NCBI GenBank assembly: GCA_963965975.1
Contig: OZ014418.1
Coordinates: 2,260,275-2,324,274, forward strand
From: Xestospongia bergquistia
Taxonomy: Eukaryota; Porifera; Demospongiae; Haplosclerida; Petrosiidae
DNA length: 64,000 nucleotides
Direction of reading: 5' to 3'
Shown here: positions 12,209 to 23,577 of the stretch, in pieces
Layout of the letters: each line of letters opens with the position of its first letter
Numbering within the stretch: the stretch's first letter is position 1
Program-made: the position numbers and the translations under genes
Notes under the pieces: model-generated
What the model was told of the DNA's origin: nothing
Databases searched by the model: none
The model's input: only the letters and a program-made list of their open reading frames with translations

Positions 12209-13170
12209 GTTTACTTTGGCACCTTCTAGATATTAATGTTGTTTTATGTTCCTTGTATTGCTTTAGCTTATTGTTTTAATAGTCAAAGTTAGCTGACAGT
12301 TTATCTTGGCATCTTCTAGATATGAAATAGATAGTTTGTACTTAAAGCTTTGCTATCTTTGATGTTCCTTGTACTAGGACAGAATTGTGTTAGCTTAATA
12401 TGTTTTAATATTCAAATTTAATTGAAATAAATGGACAGTTTACTTTGGCATCTTCTATACATATAAAATATATTGTTTACTTTGGCAGTTGCTCTAGACA
12501 TGTGTTTTTCTTCTTTTGCATTTTCTAAATGTGACATATTTCTGCATGGTACATAGTATACAAGGCAATCCTAGATTGTCTTGGACTACATGTTATCTGT
12601 GTATTGAGTGCATCCATTTCTACTCACAACATTTAATTGCATTTACTGCTATTTTTTTCCAGATTAAAGAGATTACCGGAACAACAGCAGATGTATTTCT
12701 TGAGTACATACAAAGAAATCTTCCTGAAGGTGTGACTATGAGTGTTTACCAGGTAAACTATAATGAAATAATTTTGAAATAAAATTTAAAGACTTTTATT
12801 TGTTACCAGGAGTACATCAATAAAATGCCATTTGATTTATCAAATTACATATAAGTAAAGTTATTATTTTTAAAAGGAAATGATGACTGCACATTATTGT
12901 TATACAGCGTGTATTATTAAGAAAGAATTTAATGTGTGCTCTAAAAAATAATAATTCTAAGCCAATTTTTAACTCCAAATACTTTGTAATGGCAGCATTA
13001 TCTGCTAATTATTGTTTCAGTCTCTTTTCAACCATTGCTTATTTCTAAGTATTTAGTCACTATCATTCTTTTATATGAAATAGGAAGAACTGGAAGCATT
13101 ACCTAAGTTATTAATGGAGTCTTTTGCAAATACAACTTCTGCACCAGAGAAGGTTGTCAAGAAACCATAA
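9814..13170 (+). CDS. MRPS10: Mitochondrial small ribosomal subunit protein uS10m (MRPS10)
   Basis: Component of the mitochondrial small ribosomal subunit. Six exons give about 162 residues. Exon 1 starts at 9814 ([14 protein letters not shown], a basic, hydroxylated N-terminus like a mitochondrial targeting peptide) and most simply ends at 9855 (donor GTATGT). Next are exons near 10559-10630 ([12 protein letters not shown]), 10674-10762 ([12 protein letters not shown]), 11321-11428 ([20 protein letters not shown]), 12663-12752 ([20 protein letters not shown]) and 13083-13170. [11 protein letters not shown] and the [16 protein letters not shown] stretch are hallmarks of animal MRPS10. An alternative splice pairing (9874 to 10576) is also in frame. 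Decayed copies of the last exon occur at 23.6 and 26.1 kb. Confidence 0.93.
12177..12208. repeat. (TG)n microsatellite in MRPS10 intron
   Basis: Roughly 15 TG units preceded by a short TATATA run, inside the long fourth intron. Confidence 0.9.
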
Positions 13171-13581
13171 TACTTTTATTTCTATTGTAATGTCTAACGT
13201 GCTGTACTTAAAATTAAGTAAAATTAAGAGATGAATTTAAATATAACATTAATTAATTAATAATGGTATTAGACTATCTAATCCTAAGTTAATGTCTCAT
13301 AATTTAATAACATTTACTTTCATTAGTAAATATCATGTCTACTCATCAATATCATACCTCTTAATTGTATTGAAAGTGAAACAGAAATTGTTATTGGCAA
13401 AACAACTGGACAAATTATGTTTATATTGTATTAAGATAAAAATAAAACATTCATTATAATAACAAGGCACATGAACAAAACAATAGCTATAGGAAGATAT
13501 ACAAGTGGGAAAAAATTAGTGAAAAACTATATCTGTATAGGAAGTAACATAACACCTCTTCTTCCATGTGCAAAGAGAGGG
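13171..13581. other. Convergent 3' spacer between MRPS10 and the B-box/NHL gene
   Basis: AT-rich. From about 13375 it matches the region downstream of the second B-box/NHL copy (18592-18788), so it includes the 3' untranslated part of the gene on the minus strand. No coding sequence recognised. Confidence 0.6.
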
Positions 13582-15675
13582 TTAGAGAATTGAATTCAGG
13601 GAGAATATTTGTATTCTGTTATTGCCTGAATCAATGACAACCAACTCTTTAGAATGTCGAACAGCTATACCTCGAGGAGTGTTAAACATGCCTGGCTCAG
13701 ATCCATGACTACCAAGTCGCAATACTAGCTTGCCTTCACTTGAAAAAATGGAAACTCGATGAGCATTGCTCTCTGTTACTGCTATGTACTCATTTGGCAA
13801 AATAACAACTCCAAATGGTTCTTGTAAAATTCCTGGCTTTTGTGCATCAACTTCATTACTCCAAAGAGACTGGCCATAGTGTGTGATCTTTGTTAAGCAT
13901 CCATCTTGCAAAGTTGCAAGAACTAGATATTCTCGACAGTGATCAATTCCACTAGGCATCTTTGCTACTTCTAATTCCCTACAAAAATCTCCATTTTCAT
14001 CGTAGCATTGAATAGATCTCTCTCTTCCTCGTGGTAATATTGTAGCACACACATTTATGCGTTCTCCTTTATTAGAGGTTGAGGTGCAAGAAATAAACTT
14101 TGGAGATATTCCTTTAAATTTCAATGACTTCTTTTCTTTGATCTTTTTCAGTTTGCCATCTCCAAATTGTAACTGACTGAGACCAGTCTTAGTTCCAAAT
14201 ATTATTCGTTGATTTGATGAATCATATGTAACAGCCCAAGGTTGAATATCATCTTTCAATCGTTTTGTCATCCTTTCTGATGATTTAGTTGTGTCCATTA
14301 AAATTCTTAAGCAGCTATTTGTAGGATCACTGAATATCAAACAGCCTTGTGGATTAACACACACATCATAAAGATCGATAGATTCTCCTGGTGTCTCAGC
14401 AAGACAACCATATGTAATAATATTGGGTGATCTAGATGAAACAATAGCCATATCCTCATATACTTCATTTGGTTCATTTTGAGGATTAATTACAGGGACT
14501 AGTGTTACTTTACTGGTATCTTCTATCTCTTCATAAAGTGTATCATCATCAAATTCTTCAGCATCTTGTTTTAAATATGATACTTCATATGATGGATTTC
14601 CTTCCATCACAAAGCCTTGATGTATGGGACTTGGTGTACGTCGTGGTGGTGATGGTTTTTGTAAGTTTGATGTATCATTGATACTGTAAATACTCTGTAT
14701 TTCTGGAGATTGCTTGTTTGGTACTGTAGTATTAGTACTTTGTTGCTCTCTGTGCATACCATCATTTGTAGGCTGACTTTGCCAAGAAATTATATTTGAG
14801 GGAGAGGGTAAACCTATTGTCAATGTATCTTTTGATGACCTATGCAAAAGTTTACTTCTAGGAAGTGGACATGGGTGTTTGAATTTCCCAGTGTGGCTAC
14901 GGCTACAAGAAGGCTTAGGTGGAAGCGGTGGCGGTAACTCGTTTTGCTTATGCATTTCATCTACATTGACGTAACCAGTCGTTTTTTGTTGTTCGTTGCT
15001 CTGTGGTGACATGTGTTTTTCTTTGTAATCTTCTAGCTGGTCCTTTGTCAGGATATCATCATATGTATCATTAGGTTCTATATTCTCATATAGAGAAACG
15101 CAATTACGATAGATTCTGTTTAAGCTGAGACTATATCTAAGCTGTGATCTCCCAGTGAGGAAATGAATTGAGCCTGGTGTAAGCTCTCGAACTTTCATTT
15201 GGACATCTGAAACTAGTTCTGCGCGCTTATCTACAGATATCTTTGGTATTTTGATTATCAAACTTTTAGAATCAGGATTGCAAACAGCCATATCAAGATT
15301 TTGAAGTTGTTGTGACTTTTTTCTCTCTAGTTCATCTTTCAAGTTCTTTTTCCATTCTTTCATTCCATCTTGAACCACTTTATATGACTCCAGCTCCGAG
15401 TCTGTTTTTTCATAAAAATCTTCGAGGTCTGCTCTAAGTTTGCTAAATATAACTTTCTGATTTTCAACCCGCTGTCTAATGATTTTTAGTCTTTGCACTT
15501 GCGCTTCGGCTTCTTCTCGACGGTCACGAAGAAAATCGTCGTAATTTTTAACGTCGTGTCCACAGTGCCCAGTCGTTAGACATTTTAAACACAAAATCTG
15601 GTTGCAAGTTGCACAGTGTGACTGAATAAACTCTCCAAGATGTCTGGAGCAACCTGGGTATCCTCCACTATCCAT
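13582..15675 (-). CDS. B-box / coiled-coil / SH2-SH3-motif linker / NHL-repeat protein, copy 1
   Basis: One exon of about 697 residues from the ATG at 15675 (MDSGGYPGCSRHL). An upstream in-frame ATG at 15738 is also possible. Domains in order: a B-box2 zinc finger with C-x2-H-x8-C-x2-C-x4-C-x2-C-x4-H-x2-H spacing; a coiled coil of about 110 residues; a long disordered linker; and C-terminal NHL-type propeller repeats (EPFGVVILPNEYIAVTESNA, then GMFNTPRGIAVRHSKELVVI). There is no RING finger, so it is not a classical TRIM ligase. The linker holds YENIEP, TGYVNVDEM, LYEEIED and VYEDM tyrosine motifs and the polyproline ELPPPLPPKP, suggesting a phosphotyrosine/SH3 docking scaffold (inference). 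It directly follows a Death/coiled-coil gene on the same strand (262 bp from stop to start) and has a tandem paralogue at 18789. Confidence 0.85.
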   Translation of the reverse strand: MDSGGYPGCSRHLGEFIQSHCATCNQILCLKCLTTGHCGHDVKNYDDFLRDRREEAEAQVQRLKIIRQRVENQKVIFSKLRADLEDFYEKTDSELESYKVVQDGMKEWKKNLKDELERKKSQQLQNLDMAVCNPDSKSLIIKIPKISVDKRAELVSDVQMKVRELTPGSIHFLTGRSQLRYSLSLNRIYRNCVSLYENIEPNDTYDDILTKDQLEDYKEKHMSPQSNEQQKTTGYVNVDEMHKQNELPPPLPPKPSCSRSHTGKFKHPCPLPRSKLLHRSSKDTLTIGLPSPSNIISWQSQPTNDGMHREQQSTNTTVPNKQSPEIQSIYSINDTSNLQKPSPPRRTPSPIHQGFVMEGNPSYEVSYLKQDAEEFDDDTLYEEIEDTSKVTLVPVINPQNEPNEVYEDMAIVSSRSPNIITYGCLAETPGESIDLYDVCVNPQGCLIFSDPTNSCLRILMDTTKSSERMTKRLKDDIQPWAVTYDSSNQRIIFGTKTGLSQLQFGDGKLKKIKEKKSLKFKGISPKFISCTSTSNKGERINVCATILPRGRERSIQCYDENGDFCRELEVAKMPSGIDHCREYLVLATLQDGCLTKITHYGQSLWSNEVDAQKPGILQEPFGVVILPNEYIAVTESNAHRVSIFSSEGKLVLRLGSHGSEPGMFNTPRGIAVRHSKELVVIDSGNNRIQIFSLNSIL

Positions 15676-15936
15676 TGCAAACTCGTAGTAGTCATGAAAT
15701 GAACTATTGATACTACATGTGTACGTACGTACATGCACGTAGTTTTATATTCTTGCGCAAATAAACCACAGTTATTATAAGAGTCCCTTTATTTAAATTG
15801 TAGTACACACTATACGTATATACATGGTAAACTGTATGACTACATATGTATACATAGATGTTAATGATGTAAAGATTGTACACGCTATATTTATGATTAA
15901 AATGTAGAAAGTAATGTACAATTTCACTATACTGAG

Positions 15937-16610
15937 CTACAAACTGTCTTCTATTTTAGAACCTCCTTCAGTCTCAAATTTGATCTTTATTAGGTCTTGT
16001 AAATTTTGCATAACGTGTTCACTTGTGGATGGAGCATTTGTTATCGACGGGATTTCACTTGGAAATCTCAACACACCACTTTCTATGTTTCCTAAACTTG
16101 ACTCGATGTGAAGCATTTTATCCTGTACTCTTGCAATAATAGCGAAAGCACTGGAGTCACCAACTTTTAACTTAGAGGGCACTTCCTGTAAGCTCTGCTG
16201 AGATTCATCTATTATCTTCAATAGGTTCTCTATGCCTCTATCAAGTTGATGTCCAAGTAGATCGATTTTACTTTTATGCTCATCTAAAGTCCTTTTAGCT
16301 TCCATATATTCAATTCTGCGAGCTTCCTCGAAGTTAAAATGAACCTTTTCAACTTTTGTGATTGTGTCATTGTATTCTCTAACAGTTGTGCTTTTTAAAT
16401 TCTCCAGGTGTTCCAATCTTTCACCAGATAATGTTGATGTGGAAAGAAGCTCTTGAGGACTAGAGAAACGTCTTGCGTTTTGTTTTATATCTTTTTCAAA
16501 CACACAATACCCGTCATCAATATCTGCTTCATCTAATTGAACACTGAGCGGTTTTTCACCTGGTATTTCTCGAAGGGGTGATTTTGAGGTGTCTATATAT
16601 TGAAAGAATA

Positions 16611-16646
<36 letters not shown>

Positions 16647-17433
16647 AGCATGCATATAGATACATTTTGTTATTGACTGTATACAATATAATGTAAAGAA
16701 TGGACATACATGTACGCAATGCTATACATACAAGTGCAATATTGACGAGAAGTGACCTTGCATGCATGAGCGATGGTTGACTTTATCAATTTATGTATAT
16801 ACGTGTGGATATGCAAGCATTACATGGTCATCCAAGTATACATACATAAAAGTTGGATTTTATAGTGCTGTGTGCAATTTAAGATTACTTATGTAAGTTT
16901 TCATACCAAAAATTAAAGATGCATGGACCCTTCCTCATAATAGCATAAACCTTTAACTGAATTATAATGTAGTCTTGGATTATATATATGAGCTTCAAAT
17001 TAATGCTAGTTTCACAAGATAGTACGAATACAGAAAAATTTTTAAATTTTTAAAATTGATCATGATCCCTCCTGCTAAATTTGTATAAATTTTATCTATA
17101 TCTAGATTTCTTACATGCTAATGATCCAGATCTGATTTTGATCCCATATATATATTTACGTCTTATATCTTCTGCTGTTTTAGAATCCTTGCTTTCTTGA
17201 AGAGCATTTGCAATCATTTCCCACTCCTGATTTTCACAATGATTTTGCAAAAAGAATTCTATTCCTTGTACCAAAGCCCAGTCTGTGTCAGTACTGGAAT
17301 GCTTGATTTCCCTGACTTTTGCTGGTTTTATGTGCAAATTGAATAAAAACATTTCCTGATTAGCAGTAGTCTCTTTTATCGCTTGATAGATATCCATAGC
17401 TGTCGGTCTTTTTCGCGGACTCGGAGATGCCAT
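15937..17433 (-). CDS. Death-domain + coiled-coil protein, copy 1 (2 exons)
   Basis: Exon 17433-17115 joins exon 16592-15937 in phase 1 (T|AC) to give 324 residues. Exon 1 encodes a Death-fold domain of about 85 residues (IYQAIKETTANQEMFLFNLH, then ENQEWEMIANALQ and SKTAEDIRRKY), with the conserved Trp of helix 5. Exon 2 is mostly coiled coil (YMEAKRTLDEHKSKIDLLGH, then LKIIDESQQSLQEVPSKL) and ends EGGSKIEDSL. Proteins of this form work as oligomerising adaptors in immune or apoptotic signalling; the partner here is unknown. The stop lies only 262 bp before the B-box/NHL start on the same strand. A conserved phase-compatible site could splice the two into a single protein. The intron holds an (AT)n run near 16616-16642. 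Confidence 0.8.
16616..16642. repeat. (TA)n microsatellite in Death/coiled-coil gene intron
   Basis: About 13 TA units just upstream of the acceptor of exon 2 of the first Death/coiled-coil gene. Confidence 0.9.
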
Positions 17434-18570
17434 TCTTGTATGAGACTTGGCCGTTACAGGCTGAGTGGATTCCCCGACCAGAGTTTCGAGATCATGTTTC
17501 TGACCCTCCAGGGTTACGGGGTCTTAAATCTACCCAAACACTTTGTGGGAATGGTCGTTAATTAACAGACAGCTATTATAAAATAAAATGGCTTCTATAT
17601 TTTACACATTTGATTAAAAAAAAGCTGATTTTAGTCTCAGTTTCATGAAAAGTATTGAATGCAATGAATTGTATATATGTATCTCTGCAAATGGACATTA
17701 TCAGTGACTTATGAAACTTGAAAAAGATAATTTTTTTTATACCAGACCATATTTCCACAACTGAAATTTCAATTCCATCCATGCAATTGTAGACAGGCAT
17801 ATACTGTAATTGAAAAAGCAAAGGAGATGTTAAGAAAGAAAAAGCATAAATGTATGCTTGTGCATCAGTAGTCTAATGATAGAGTAACAGTTACTCTATC
17901 ACTCTAGCCAAATTAATGAGATTAATGAGCAATAAGTATGAATATTAATAAGTCACACTGTAGCCTTCTCTAAGCTGAGAGGTCTGCTCAGAGTAATGCA
18001 TGAACAAAATGCCATAATGAAGATTAATGCTTATCAAGGGACAGAGGGCAAATAGAAAAAGCTACATCATCCAATCAAACTATTTACTGAGATATAATTA
18101 CAAGGATGCACACAGTCTTGATTAATTATTACATTCTTTCATTCAATTTATTTATCAGATATCAAATCAATCAGTCATGCTTGTTATTTTCATAAATAAT
18201 AACATTGATTGAATTTATTGTATGTGATTGACTACATGTTCCTTAGTTTAATGCATGCTTTCTTAATTACAATAGTATAGCATCACGTGATGGAACACTG
18301 CACTTTAAGTAATGATTTTAATGAGAAGGTTAGCACCAACTATATTTGATGGTTTGCTTAAATGATCTGTCAATGGTGATATTAAGAAGCATGTCTCTAT
18401 ACCATTGATTATTTATAAAATGTATGGCTTTCACTTTTGTGGCTACCTGTATTACTTATAGTTGAATTATGGACTGTTAACTTATGGTCGGATAAGGAAA
18501 CTAGTCAGTAGTATTGATGATCATGAGTATTAAGTAGTTACTATTAAGTAGGTAAACAACATGATATTTA
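17434..18570. other. Spacer between the two Death/B-box gene pairs
   Basis: AT-rich. The first ~100 bp hold the 5' flank of the Death-domain gene. The rest has only short random frames. No RNA gene or transposon end recognised. Confidence 0.55.
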
Positions 18571-18788
18571 CTAATGAAAGTTTATGAAAACAGAAATTGT
18601 TTTGGAAAAACCACTAGACAAATTGTTTTTATATTGTACTAAGGTGAAAATAAAACATTCACTACAAATAACAAGGCACATGAACAAAACAATAGCTATA
18701 GGAAGATATACATGTGGAAAAAAAATTAGTGAAAAACTATATCTGTATAGGAAGTAACATAACACCTCTTCCATGTGCAAGGAGAGGG

Positions 18789-20627
18789 TTAGAGAATTGA
18801 ATTCAGGGAGAATATTTGTATTCTGTTATTGCCTGAATCAATGACAACCAACTCGTTAGAATGTCGAACAGCTATACCTCGAGGAGTGTTAAACATGCCT
18901 GGCTCAGATCCATGACTACCAAGCCGCAATACTCGCTTGCCTTCACTTGAAAAAATGGAAACTCGATGAGCATTGCTCTCTGTTACTGCTATGTACTCAT
19001 TTGGCAAAATAACAACTCCAAATGGTTCTTGTAAAATTCCTGGCTTTTGTGCATCAACTTCATTACTCCAAAGAGACTGGCCATAGGGTGTAATCTTTGT
19101 TAAGCATCCATCTTGCAAAGTTGCAACAACTAGATATTCTTGACAGTGATCAATTCCACTAGGCATCTTTGCTACTTCTAATTCCCTACAAAAATCTCCA
19201 TTTTCATCGTAGCATTGAATAGATCTCTCTCTTCCTCGTGGTAATATTGTAGCACACACATTTACGCATTCTCCTTTATTAGAGGTTGAGGTGCAAGAAA
19301 TAAACTTTGGAGATATTCCTTTAAGTTTCAATGACTTCTTTTCTTTGATCTTTTTCAGTTTACCATCTCCAAATTGTAACTGACTGAGACCAGTCTTAGT
19401 TCCAAATATTATTCGTTGATTTGATGAATCATATGTAACAGCCCAAGGTTGATTGTCATCTTTCAATCGTTTTGTCATCCTTTCTGATGATTTAGTTGTG
19501 TCTATTAAAATTCTTAAGCAGCTATTTGTAGGATCACTGAATATCAAACAGCCTTGTGGATTAACACACACATCATAAAGATCGATAGATTCTCCTGGTG
19601 TCTCAGCAAGACAACCATATGTAATAATATTGGGTGATCTAGATGAGTCCATAGTCATATCCTCATATACTTCATTTGGTTCATTTTGAGGATTAATTAC
19701 AGGGACTAGTGTTTCTTTACTAGTACTGGTATCCTTTATCTTTTCATAAAGTGTATCATCATTAAACTCTTCAGTTGTGACAGCATCTTGTTTTAAAAAT
19801 GATAGCAATTTATATGATGGATTTCCTTCAATAAAAAAGTCTTTCTGATTTAAACTTTTAACTCTAGGAAGTGGACGTGGCTGTTTAGGACGGATGAAAG
19901 ATTGACGGTGATGGGGACGAGGTGGGAGGGGTGGTGGTAATTCATTTTTCTTAACCATTTCATCTACATTGACATAACCGGTAATTTTTTGCTGTTTGTT
20001 TTCTGGTGACACATATTTTTCTCTGTAACCTTCTGTCCTCTGAGGAAAGATATCATCATATTCTGCATCACATACAGTTAGACTATGTCTAAACTTTAAT
20101 GATTTGAGGAAAAGAACCGAGCCTGGTGTAAGCTCCTGAACAATCTTTTGAACATCAGAAATTATTTCTGCGCATTTATCGATGGATGGCTTTGGTACTT
20201 TGATTAAGAAACTTTGAGAATCAGGATTACAAACAGCCATGTCAAGATTTTGAAGTTGTTTTAACTTTTTTCTTTGTAGGTCATCTTTCAAGTTCTTCTT
20301 CCAATCTTTCATGCCATCTTGAACCACCTCAAAAGATTTTAGTTCCAATTCCGTTTTTTCGAAGGAACGTTTGAGGTCTGTTCTAAGTTCGCTAAATATA
20401 ACTTTCTGACTTTCAACGCGACGTCTAATGCTTTTCAGTCTTTGTATTTGCGTCTCGGCTTCTTTTTGACGGTCGAGAAGAAAAAGATCGTATCTTTTAA
20501 CGTCGTGTTTACTGTGTCCTGTCGTTAAGCATTTTATACACAAAATCTGGTTGCAAGTTGCACAGTGTGACTGTATAAACTCTCCAAGGTGTCTGGAGCA
20601 ACCTGGTTGTCGTCCTCTGCTATCCAT
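18789..20627 (-). CDS. B-box / coiled-coil / SH2-SH3-motif linker / NHL-repeat protein, copy 2
   Basis: Tandem paralogue of the gene at 13582-15675. It is about 612 residues from the ATG at 20627 (MDSRGRQPGCSRHL). The same layout is seen: B-box2 (all Cys/His ligands kept), coiled coil, linker with TGYVNVDEM, ELPPPLPPRP, LYEKIKD and VYEDM, then NHL repeats. The linker is about 80 residues shorter: YENIEP and a Ser/Thr/Pro-rich stretch are missing. The last 305 residues differ from copy 1 at only about 13 positions (about 96% identical), while the B-box/coiled-coil part is nearer 70% identical. The near-identity also covers 3' noncoding DNA, which points to recent gene conversion. It follows its own Death/coiled-coil gene (207 bp from that stop to this start). 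Confidence 0.85.
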   Translation of the reverse strand: MDSRGRQPGCSRHLGEFIQSHCATCNQILCIKCLTTGHSKHDVKRYDLFLLDRQKEAETQIQRLKSIRRRVESQKVIFSELRTDLKRSFEKTELELKSFEVVQDGMKDWKKNLKDDLQRKKLKQLQNLDMAVCNPDSQSFLIKVPKPSIDKCAEIISDVQKIVQELTPGSVLFLKSLKFRHSLTVCDAEYDDIFPQRTEGYREKYVSPENKQQKITGYVNVDEMVKKNELPPPLPPRPHHRQSFIRPKQPRPLPRVKSLNQKDFFIEGNPSYKLLSFLKQDAVTTEEFNDDTLYEKIKDTSTSKETLVPVINPQNEPNEVYEDMTMDSSRSPNIITYGCLAETPGESIDLYDVCVNPQGCLIFSDPTNSCLRILIDTTKSSERMTKRLKDDNQPWAVTYDSSNQRIIFGTKTGLSQLQFGDGKLKKIKEKKSLKLKGISPKFISCTSTSNKGECVNVCATILPRGRERSIQCYDENGDFCRELEVAKMPSGIDHCQEYLVVATLQDGCLTKITPYGQSLWSNEVDAQKPGILQEPFGVVILPNEYIAVTESNAHRVSIFSSEGKRVLRLGSHGSEPGMFNTPRGIAVRHSNELVVIDSGNNRIQIFSLNSIL

Positions 20628-20834
20628 TTCATTGAGCATTCGTATGCGCACAAGACTGTTATATAACAATTAGTTCATTGACGCACACCTTAAAATTAAA
20701 GTTTGTTTATATTTCAAAACATTAGTAAACATGAGCTATGTATAGGGTATAAAGAACATGAGTACATATATAGACTATAGCTACAAGATTATCTGAAAAC
20801 TTTACAATGAATATACATGTAGCCAAATGCAATG

Positions 20835-21952
20835 TCAATAATACAAACTGTCGTCTACTTCACTACTTTTTTCAGTGGTGGTCTCAAACTTTATTTTTAT
20901 TAAATCTTGTAGTTTTTGCATAACATATTCACTAGTAGATTGAGCATTTGTTGATGAAAGAATTTTTCTTTCAAATTCATGCAGTCTTTTTTCTAAGCTT
21001 TCTAAATATGACTCAATGCCAATCATTTCATCCTGTACTCTTGTAATAACACCAAAAGCAATGGGGTCACCAACCTTTAACCTAGATGGCACCTCCAGTA
21101 AACTCTGTTGAGATTCGTCTATTTTTTCCAAAAAATCTTTTATGTCTTTTTCAAGTTGATCTCCAAGTATATCAATTTTACTTTTATGCTCATCTAAAGT
21201 CCTTTTAGCTTCCATATATTCGATTTTGAGAGCTTCTTCGAAGTTGATGTATACTTTTTCAACTTTTGCAATTGTTTTGTTGTATTCTGTCACAGTTTTG
21301 GTTTTTAAATTCTCAATATGTTCTGAATGTTCATCACGTATTGTTGCAGAAAGTGGTTCTTCATTGTAATGTGGTATGTTTTGTTTTGAATACTTTTCAA
21401 ATGAACAATAATTATCATCTACTTCATCTAATTGACGAACATCAAGATTTGTCGCTGGTTGATGTGATGTTTGTTTTAAAGTATCTGTATGCATATAGAT
21501 ATTGAAAGAATGATATAATTACACACAATGTCATACACAAATAATTTACTATCCCTATATTAGTGATGATAGGAGATGTCACACACTATTCACTCAGACA
21601 TACAGAGAGAAGAGGTATATATATGTATTAATCATATGGCATTTATATAGGGATTCTTACTTGGCTTGATGCCATATTTACGTCTTATATCTTCTGCTGT
21701 TTTAGAATCCTTGCTTTCCTGAAGTGCATTTGCAATCATTTCCCACTCCTGATTTTCACAATGATTTTGCAAGAAGAATTCTATTCCTTGTACCAAAGCC
21801 CAGTCTGTGTCAGTACTGGAATTCTTGATTTCCTTGACTTTTGCTGGTTTTATGTGCAAATTGAATAAAAACATTTCGTGAGTTGCAGTAGTCTCTTTTA
21901 TTGCTTGATAGATCTCTTTAGCTGTTGGTCTTCCTTCACTCGTAGCTGCCAT
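20835..21952 (-). CDS. Death-domain + coiled-coil protein, copy 2 (2 exons)
   Basis: Exon 21952-21661 joins exon 21484-20835 in phase 1 (A|AT), giving 313 residues. The Death-fold exon differs from copy 1 at only about four of 79 positions (IYQAIKETTATHEMFLFNLH, then WEMIANALQES, AEDIRRKYGIKP). The coiled-coil exon (VEKVYINFEEALKIEYMEAK, then DFLEKIDESQQSLLEVPSRL) is only about 65% identical to copy 1. It ends SSEVDDSLYY. The acid/Ser tail and the short gap to the following B-box gene are kept as in copy 1, so the pair was duplicated as a unit. Confidence 0.8.
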
Positions 21953-22553
21953 TCTTTCGTGCGAGACCTATAGCGTATCACATTCGCATGCAATATCAAC
22001 TGCTATTTTCGTAGTAGCTAACAAGACAACTAAAAGAAAAAAGGTATATAGTTTTTGGAATGCAATTGCAACTTGAAATTGAAAGTTGACGGGACATTCT
22101 TGTTGTTAGTAACAATATCATATTTGCAAAACTTGATAGCAATAGCAGACTTGTTTATTTCATTATATTATGGTCTGTTACGTTATTTGTCTATATCTCT
22201 ATCTGTAAACAAAGACTCTGTATATAAAAATATATATTTGGCTTTATATACTAAAAAAATAAATGACATGCAATGTGCAACTGGTGCATGTGCACTAGAT
22301 GGAAATGATTTATTCCCCAGAGTTTGTAGTTGTATATTTATCTTCATAGAATATGTTATCCCATGGTTTCCAGCAATTTGTGCTGATGGTCACTACTCCT
22401 GAATGATATTTTGCACAGATAAGTCAGTATTTAAAATGGTAAATCAAGTACACCACAAACAATAATCAAAGCCACATTGATCAGGTATAAAGCAATATGA
22501 CAAGTGCTATATAATTCTACTATGTCAGGATGGTGTGAGGAGACATCTCTATA

Positions 22554-22612
<59 letters not shown>

Positions 22613-23575
22613 AAACAAAATCACGTCACAGTATAAAATAAATACACAGTGGCATCTTCCGTCATTAACAATAGCCTAATGATATAATATATATCACTAA
22701 CATATTTTATATATATACTATATAGAACTGGAAGAATGTATCCAATACTGAGTTACTGTCCATATAATTCATATAGTTAAAGTAAACTTTTATTTAGTCT
22801 AATAAATATCATTTTGTTTATCTACACTTCAAATTGAAATGTAAACTTTTTGTTGCTCATCATAGTTGGATTGACTTGTTGTGGATACATACATGTAAAT
22901 GCAATGTCAATAATAGTTACCAATATTCATTACCATGGCAGAAGGTGTAATTGCAATGAGGATGGAAAAAAACAAATGTTAACAGGTGTATGATTATCAG
23001 GTACTATACTGAACAATTTTCTCTGTTTCACTCAGAACTCTAAAAAACAAGGTAAGTCGGTCTGATTGCCACCATCTTTAAGTGTAATGTCATCAAAATG
23101 AAAAGCATGAAATAGACTCCTCCTATTAGTGGACCAAATTGTGAACCATCAGACAATTAATTAAATAAGTTAGATCTTTAACAACAACCACACTATGTAC
23201 CACTGAGCAACCCATTTCTCATTAGCATGTAAACTTTCCCGACATATAGATTATTAAATAATAAATGTGTACATAATAGATTATAAATGATTCTTATTGA
23301 TGTTAATAAGAAACATTAGATATACATCATCCAGTAGAACTCCAATGTTTATAAACATTAAGTGCCTAATTCATTGATTGATAGGTACCTTATGTTTATA
23401 TTAATATCTGGGAAAACAAATGAGTAATCATGGATAGGCTTAAAATTCATTTAAACTAATAGAAATAAGGCAAATAGAGCATTCACATCATGTTCTAGTT
23501 TCTGTAGAAAAGGCCCAACCAATTAAATATTATTGGCTTGGTTAAGTCACTGTTTTACCAATTTAAAGTACTAAA
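21953..23575. other. Spacer upstream of the second Death gene, with TA microsatellite
   Basis: About 1.6 kb of AT-rich DNA. Holds a perfect (TA)n run at about 22556-22610. The only longish frame (22055-22402) has no recognisable domain and unlikely codon content. Otherwise nothing seen. Confidence 0.6.
22556..22610. repeat. (TA)n microsatellite
   Basis: About 27 uninterrupted TA units. Confidence 0.95.
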
Positions 23576-23577
23576 TC

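Noticed and set aside
17434-17565. tRNA-like look of the sequence upstream of the first Death gene (ccgaccagagtttcgagatc)
   Set aside because: No complete A and B boxes or cloverleaf could be drawn.
22055-22402. 115-residue plus-strand frame
   Set aside because: No domain, hydrophobic AT-driven composition, no splice or promoter context.
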